Part shown: positions 60,364-64,000 of the stretch, one piece after another | How positions within the stretch are numbered: position 1 is the first letter of the stretch | Layout: each line of letters begins with the position of its first letter | Source of the DNA: Aliihoeflea sp023389195 | GTDB taxonomy: Bacteria > Pseudomonadota > Alphaproteobacteria > Rhizobiales > Rhizobiaceae | Assembly (NCBI GenBank): GCA_023389195.1 | Contig: JAEWET010000050.1 | Span: forward strand, 1-64,000 | DNA length: 64,000 nt | Reading direction: 5' to 3' | Program-made: the position numbers and the translations under genes | The notes under the pieces: model-generated | Told to the model about the DNA's origin: nothing | Databases searched by the model: none | Seen by the model: only the letters and a program-made list of their open reading frames with translations

Positions 60364-61346
60364 GCATGAGCCGCGAAACCATCATCAATATCGCGCTGGC
60401 GCTCGTGCTGCTGGCGATCCCGTTCATCGCGACGCAAGTCGGCTCGCCCTTCTACGTGACACTGGCGACGCGCATGGCGATCCTCGCGCTCGCCGCCGTC
60501 GGGCTCAATCTCGCGCTCGGGCTGGGCGGGCTCGTCTCGTTCGGCCACGCGGCGTTTTTCGGCGTTGGCGGCTATGCGGCAGGCATCCTCGCCAGCCACG
60601 CCTTTTCCATGCAGCCGATCAATCTGGGTTTTGCGAGCTTTGCCGGCACGAACTCCATGCTCGTCATCTGGCTGGTGGCGATCGCGGCGGCGGGGCTGTT
60701 GGCGTTGTTCATCGGCGCGGTGAGCCTGCGGACGTCGGGCGTCTACTTCATCATGATCACGCTCGCCTTCGCGCAGATGACCTATTATTTCGCGATCTCC
60801 TGGCCCGCCTATGGCGGCGAGGACGGGCTGTCGATCTTCGTGCGCAACACGTTCCCCGGCATCAACACGATGGTGCCGATGAGCTTTTTCCTGCTCTGCT
60901 ACGGCGTCTTGATGGTTGTGCTGGTGCTGTTCGCGCTGATCGCCCGCTCGCGCTTCGGCTCCGCGCTTCAGGCGGCGCGGCAGAACGAGGTGCGCGTCGC
61001 CTCCGTCGGGATTGCGCCGTTCCGCATCCGCCTCGCAGCCTTCGTCATCTCCGGCATGATCACGGCCCTTGCCGGCGCGCTCTATGCGGATTTGAACCGT
61101 TTCGTCAGCCCCTCCATGATGTCGTGGCACATGTCGGGCGAGTTCATCGTTCTGATCATCCTCGGCGGCGTGGCGCGGCTGTTCGGCCCGGTCGCCGGCG
61201 CGATGATGTTCGTCATGGTCGAATACCTGCTCGGCGGCATGACGGATCGCTGGCAGTTCTTCCTCGGCCTCGCGCTCCTCGCCGTCGTGCTCTTCGCGCG
61301 TGGCGGGCTGATTGGGTTCCTGGCCGGAAAGGTGCGTCATGGCTGA
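60360..61346 (+). CDS. livM: Branched-chain amino acid-type ABC permease LivM, operon 2
   Basis: 328 residues (MSMSRETIINIALALVLLA); an ATG at 60366 is nearly as good. About nine or ten hydrophobic helices, with LGLGGLVSFGHAAFFGVGGYAAG and ILGGVARLFGPVAGAMMFVMVE near the end. Its end overlaps livG by 8 nt, so H, M and G are translationally coupled. Confidence 0.92.
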   Translation: MSMSRETIINIALALVLLAIPFIATQVGSPFYVTLATRMAILALAAVGLNLALGLGGLVSFGHAAFFGVGGYAAGILASHAFSMQPINLGFASFAGTNSMLVIWLVAIAAAGLLALFIGAVSLRTSGVYFIMITLAFAQMTYYFAISWPAYGGEDGLSIFVRNTFPGINTMVPMSFFLLCYGVLMVVLVLFALIARSRFGSALQAARQNEVRVASVGIAPFRIRLAAFVISGMITALAGALYADLNRFVSPSMMSWHMSGEFIVLIILGGVARLFGPVAGAMMFVMVEYLLGGMTDRWQFFLGLALLAVVLFARGGLIGFLAGKVRHG

Positions 61347-62085
61347 GCCCGTCCTGTCGATCCGCAACCTTTACAAGAGCTTCGGCGCGCTGAAGGCGAC
61401 CGAGGACGTCTCGATCGACCTTTATCCCGGCGAGATCCACGCGCTGATCGGCCCCAACGGGGCCGGCAAGTCGACGCTGATCCACCAGATCGCCGGCACG
61501 TTGAAGGCCGATTCCGGCGAGATCGTCTTTCTGGGCAACCGCGTGAACGACCTCTCCGTTGCAGAACGCGCGCGGCGCGGGCTTGGGCGCTCGTTCCAGG
61601 TATCGTCGCTGGCGACGGAATTTTCGGCGCTGCGCAATGTCATGCTGGCGGTGCAGTCGGTGCAGGGATCGAGCTTCCGCTTCTTCAAGCCTGTCATGGG
61701 CGATGCCTCGCTGACCGAGCCCGCCCGCGCGGCCTTGGCAAGGGTGGGGCTTGGGGATCGCGCGGACGTGCCGGCGGCGGAGCTTTCGCATGGCGAGCGC
61801 CGCCAGCTCGAGATCGCCATCGCACTGGCGCTCGGTTCCAAGGCATTCCTGCTCGACGAGCCGATGGCGGGCATGGGACCGGAGGGCTCCAAGGCGCTGA
61901 CGGGGTTTCTGTCGGAGTTGCGGAAGGAAGCGCCGATCCTGCTGATCGAGCACGACATGGATGCGGTGTTCGCGCTGGCTGATCGGATTTCGGTGCTGGT
62001 CTATGGCCGCGTGATCGCGACCGGGACGGTCGATGAGATCCGGGCCAATCCGGAAGTGCGCCGGGCGTATCTGGGGGACGAGTGA
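61339..62085 (+). CDS. livG: Liv-type ABC transporter ATPase LivG, operon 2
   Basis: 248 residues from the ATG at 61339 (MAEPVLSIRNLYKSFGALK). Walker A GPNGAGKST, LSHGERRQLEIAI in the signature position, Walker B AFLLDEPMAGMGPEG and H-loop IEHDMD. Unlike operon 1, the order here is binding protein-H-M-G-F. Confidence 0.93.
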   Translation: MAEPVLSIRNLYKSFGALKATEDVSIDLYPGEIHALIGPNGAGKSTLIHQIAGTLKADSGEIVFLGNRVNDLSVAERARRGLGRSFQVSSLATEFSALRNVMLAVQSVQGSSFRFFKPVMGDASLTEPARAALARVGLGDRADVPAAELSHGERRQLEIAIALALGSKAFLLDEPMAGMGPEGSKALTGFLSELRKEAPILLIEHDMDAVFALADRISVLVYGRVIATGTVDEIRANPEVRRAYLGDE

Positions 62086-62120
62086 TGGGGGTCGTATTGA
62101 GGTGTGTTTGCTCCACGAAT

Positions 62121-62257
62121 TACCCCCACCCCTTACCCCTCCCCACAAGGGGGAGGGGGATTCTGAGAGGTTTGCGCCGGACGAATATCGGGCGGCGCCG
62201 GGACGCAGACGCTGACGTCACCCTCCCCCTTGTGGGGAGGGGTAAGGGGTGGGGGTC
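62121..62257. repeat. Family B paired inverted repeat between livG and livF
   Basis: Left arm 62121-62160 (TACCCCCACCCCTTACCCCT and on), right arm 62217-62257, its complement, with ACCCCTTACCCC in place of ACCCTTTATCCC in both arms (matching changes). It ends 27 nt before livF and fills most of the 198-nt gap. Confidence 0.87.
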
Positions 62258-62283
62258 TCACTTCGAAAGACAGGGGGGCGGCC

Positions 62284-62967
62284 ATGCTTCTTGAGGTCGA
62301 CAAGGTCGAGACCTTCTACGGGGCGAGCCAGGCGCTGTTCGGTGTCGAGCTGGACGTCGCCGAAGGTGAGGTCGTGGCGCTGATGGGGCGCAACGGGATG
62401 GGCAAGACGACGACCATCCGCTCGATCATGGGGCTGACGCCGGCGCGGTCGGGCTCGGTCCGGTTCAAGGGCAGCGCGATCGAGAAGCGTTCGCCGCATC
62501 GCATCGCGCGGCTGGGCCTCGGGCTGGTGCCGGAGGGGCGACGCTGCTTTCCGAATTTGACGGTCGAGGAAAACCTCGTCGCCGCCGCGCGAAAGGGGCG
62601 CTGGACGCTGAAATCCGTCAACGAGCTCTTCCCGCGCCTTGCCGAACGGCGCGACCAGATGGCGCGCACGCTTTCGGGCGGTGAGCAGCAGATGCTGGCG
62701 ATCGGGCGCGCGCTGATGACGGACCCGGACCTGTTGATCCTCGACGAAGCGACGGAGGGGCTGGCGCCCGTCATCCGACACGACATATGGGCGGTGATCC
62801 GCAAGCTCAAGGGCGGAGGCCAGTCGATCCTCGTGGTTGACAAGACGCTGGCCGAGCTCTTGCCATCCGCCGACCGCTGCGTGGTGTTGGAGAAGGGCGC
62901 GACGGTGTGGCGCGGGCGCCCTGACGAACTCACCGCCGAAATCCAGGATCGATATCTAGGCGTCTAA
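62284..62967 (+). CDS. livF: Liv-type ABC transporter ATPase LivF, operon 2
   Basis: 227 residues from the ATG at 62284 (MLLEVDKVETFYGASQAL). Walker A GRNGMGKTTT, signature LSGGEQQMLAIGRAL, Walker B DLLILDEATEGLAP and the switch region LVVDKT (Asp-Lys in place of the usual Glu-Gln-Asn). The catalytic glutamate after Walker B is present. Completes the second transporter. Confidence 0.92.
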   Translation: MLLEVDKVETFYGASQALFGVELDVAEGEVVALMGRNGMGKTTTIRSIMGLTPARSGSVRFKGSAIEKRSPHRIARLGLGLVPEGRRCFPNLTVEENLVAAARKGRWTLKSVNELFPRLAERRDQMARTLSGGEQQMLAIGRALMTDPDLLILDEATEGLAPVIRHDIWAVIRKLKGGGQSILVVDKTLAELLPSADRCVVLEKGATVWRGRPDELTAEIQDRYLGV

Positions 62968-63005
62968 ACAATAAGCCGGCTTCAGACCGGCGAGAGGAAA
63001 CGACC

Positions 63006-63413
63006 ATGAGCGCATTCGTGCATGAGATTTTGCATCCGGCGAACTGGAAGAAGGCGTCGGGCTATGCGAACGGCATCGCCGCCTCCGGCCGCACCGTATG
63101 GGTTGGCGGGCAGATCGGCTGGAATGGCGATCAGGTCTTCGAGGCGAAGGACCTCGTCGGCCAGACGCGACAGACGCTGCAGAACATCGTCGACGTTCTG
63201 GCCGAGGCCGGCGCGGGACCTGAGCATCTGGTGCGGATGACGTGGTATATCACGGACAAGCGGGCCTATCTCGACAATCTCAAGGGCATTGGCGCCGCCT
63301 ATCGCGATGTCATCGGACGGAATTTCCCGGCGATGGCGATGGTGCAGGTGATGGCGCTGATCGAGGATGAGGCGCGGGTCGAAATCGAGGCGACGGCGGT
63401 AGTGCCGGAGTAG
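63006..63413 (+). CDS. RidA/YjgF-family protein lacking the canonical arginine
   Basis: 135 residues, Rid fold from about residue 20 (ASGRTVWVGGQIGWNGDQVF). RidA enamine/imine deaminases use the arginine in the F-P-A-R-S segment (Arg105 in E. coli). Here the same segment reads F-P-A-M-A, so Met110 replaces it, which is typical of Rid subgroups not shown to deaminate imines. The aminomuconate deaminases of tryptophan catabolism also belong to this superfamily. Located 38 nt after livF, probably in the operon; it may act on an amino or imino intermediate, but function is inferred. Confidence 0.87.
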   Translation: MSAFVHEILHPANWKKASGYANGIAASGRTVWVGGQIGWNGDQVFEAKDLVGQTRQTLQNIVDVLAEAGAGPEHLVRMTWYITDKRAYLDNLKGIGAAYRDVIGRNFPAMAMVQVMALIEDEARVEIEATAVVPE

Positions 63414-63470
63414 GTTTCGATTTCTCGCGATGCTTGTGCCCGGTTGTGCGGGTTCAGTTTTCTTGAATTT

Positions 63471-63618
63471 ACCCCCACCCTGTATCCCTCCCCACAAGGG
63501 GGAGGGAGTTCGCCAGCGTCGAGTTTTTCCGTCAGGTTTATCACCCGGCCGAAGGCAGGGCGCGACGTGGATGCCCTCCCTCCCTCCCCCTTGTGGGGAG
63601 AGATAAAGGGAAGGGGTC
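63471..63618. repeat. Family B paired inverted repeat before the epimerase gene
   Basis: Left arm 63471-63510 (ACCCCCACCCTGTATCCCTC and on), right arm about 63576-63618, complementary with several mismatches (GATAAAGGGAAGGGGT). It lies in the 296-nt gap between the Rid gene and the epimerase gene. The rest of the gap (63414-63470 and 63619-63709) shows no recognisable gene. Confidence 0.82.
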
Positions 63619-63709
63619 TGCGACCTCTCCACATTTCAGCAAATTCGCATGGAACATGGCGCGAGGGCTGGCGTTCACGAAGTGAATGGCCAGGGGGAAA
63701 CGCGCGTTC

Positions 63710-64000
63710 ATGTCGACTGAAAACAAGCCCGTCGTCCTGATCACCGGTGCAGCGGGAAATCTCGGCGGGGCGCTGGCTGGCGAGCTTGCGGATTGCTATC
63801 GGGTCGTCGGGCTCGACGTCGAAGGCAAGACGGCGGAGTGTCCGCTGTTCGAGGTCGACCTGACATCGGAAGACTCCACGCGCCAGGCAGTCGCCAAGGT
63901 GACTGAGGAATTCGGTGACAGCCTCGCAGCCGTCATCCATCTCGCGGCCTATTTCGATTTTTCCGGCGAGGAACATCCGCTCTATCAGAAGGTCAATATC
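63710..64000 (+). CDS. NAD-dependent epimerase/dehydratase family protein, cut by right edge
   Basis: 97 codons in the window from the ATG at 63710 (MSTENKPVVLITGAAG). The N-terminal Rossmann motif ITGAAGNLGGAL (G-x-x-G-x-x-G) and the AAVIHLAAYFDFSG segment mark an extended SDR with NAD preference (VVGLDVE, Asp at the end of strand 2). The active site is beyond the edge. Role in the catabolic island cannot be told. Confidence 0.8.
   Translation, partial: MSTENKPVVLITGAAGNLGGALAGELADCYRVVGLDVEGKTAECPLFEVDLTSEDSTRQAVAKVTEEFGDSLAAVIHLAAYFDFSGEEHPLYQKVNI

Noticed and set aside
20001..63618. Repeated CCCCC/GGGGG elements considered as a CRISPR array
   Set aside because: The copies are scattered kilobases apart, are themselves long inverted pairs and have no regular spacers or cas genes.
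1..64000. tRNA, rRNA or riboswitch genes
   Set aside because: Scanning for T-loop-like GGTTCGAATCC blocks, rRNA-like stretches and common riboswitch cores gave no convincing match by eye; a tRNAscan-SE and Rfam run would be decisive.

Overview
This GC-rich 64 kb window looks like chromosome from an alphaproteobacterium of the Rhizobiales (Hyphomicrobiales), probably near Mesorhizobium or other Phyllobacteriaceae. The reasons are gene order (maeB / mutS-glnD-murJ-trpS-usp-nifU, cysG-DUF2849-cysI-DUF934, polA next to a stand-alone Lrp ligand-binding protein), TTG/GTG starts, ATGA stop-start overlaps, and abundant rhizobial-type palindromic intergenic elements. This placement is inference from the sequence alone. 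No tRNA, rRNA, CRISPR array, prophage or insertion sequence was seen.

Layout. 1-12.5 kb is housekeeping: malic enzyme (cut by the left edge), mutS, glnD, murJ, trpS, a universal stress protein, an Nfu-type Fe-S scaffold and a host-attachment-family protein. 12.7-16.6 kb is a sulfite/nitrite assimilation operon (cysG, DUF2849, siroheme reductase, DUF934). 16.6-24.3 kb is a histidine utilization locus: hutC-hutF on the minus strand, divergent from hutI-hutH-hutG-hutU, with a palindromic HutC-type operator between them. 24.4-31.6 kb holds a TadG-like vWA protein, gnd, a complex-I-assembly-type epimerase, a TSUP permease, an MFS permease and an SDR. 31.9-38.9 kb is a PAS-LuxR regulator divergent from a complete branched-chain-amino-acid-type ABC transporter followed by an alpha/beta hydrolase; its substrate is unknown. 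39-47.3 kb holds a class A PBP, a diguanylate cyclase, periplasmic Cu,Zn-SOD, a frameshifted LysE-type exporter gene, polA, a predicted small RNA of the AbcR (alpha-r15) type and the Lrp-like protein.

47.3-64 kb is the most distinctive part: an apparently complete tryptophan-to-anthranilate-to-CoA-thioester catabolic island. Tryptophan 2,3-dioxygenase, an alpha/beta-hydrolase of arylformamidase type and kynureninase should convert tryptophan to anthranilate plus alanine. A benzoate-CoA-ligase-family enzyme would activate anthranilate. A fused flavin monooxygenase/Old-Yellow-Enzyme protein (2-aminobenzoyl-CoA monooxygenase/reductase type) would dearomatize it, and an SDR, an enoyl-CoA hydratase and an acyl-CoA dehydrogenase are candidates for the beta-oxidation-like steps. 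A MarR regulator, a five-gene ABC importer, a Rid-family protein lacking the canonical arginine and a partial epimerase complete the set. A double TTTCAA/TTGAAA palindrome lies in the divergent promoter.

Most of the gaps wider than about 120 nt inside the catabolic operons hold one of three families of paired inverted repeats (ending in CCCCCAC / GTGGGGG or CCCCCCTCTGTCC / its complement).
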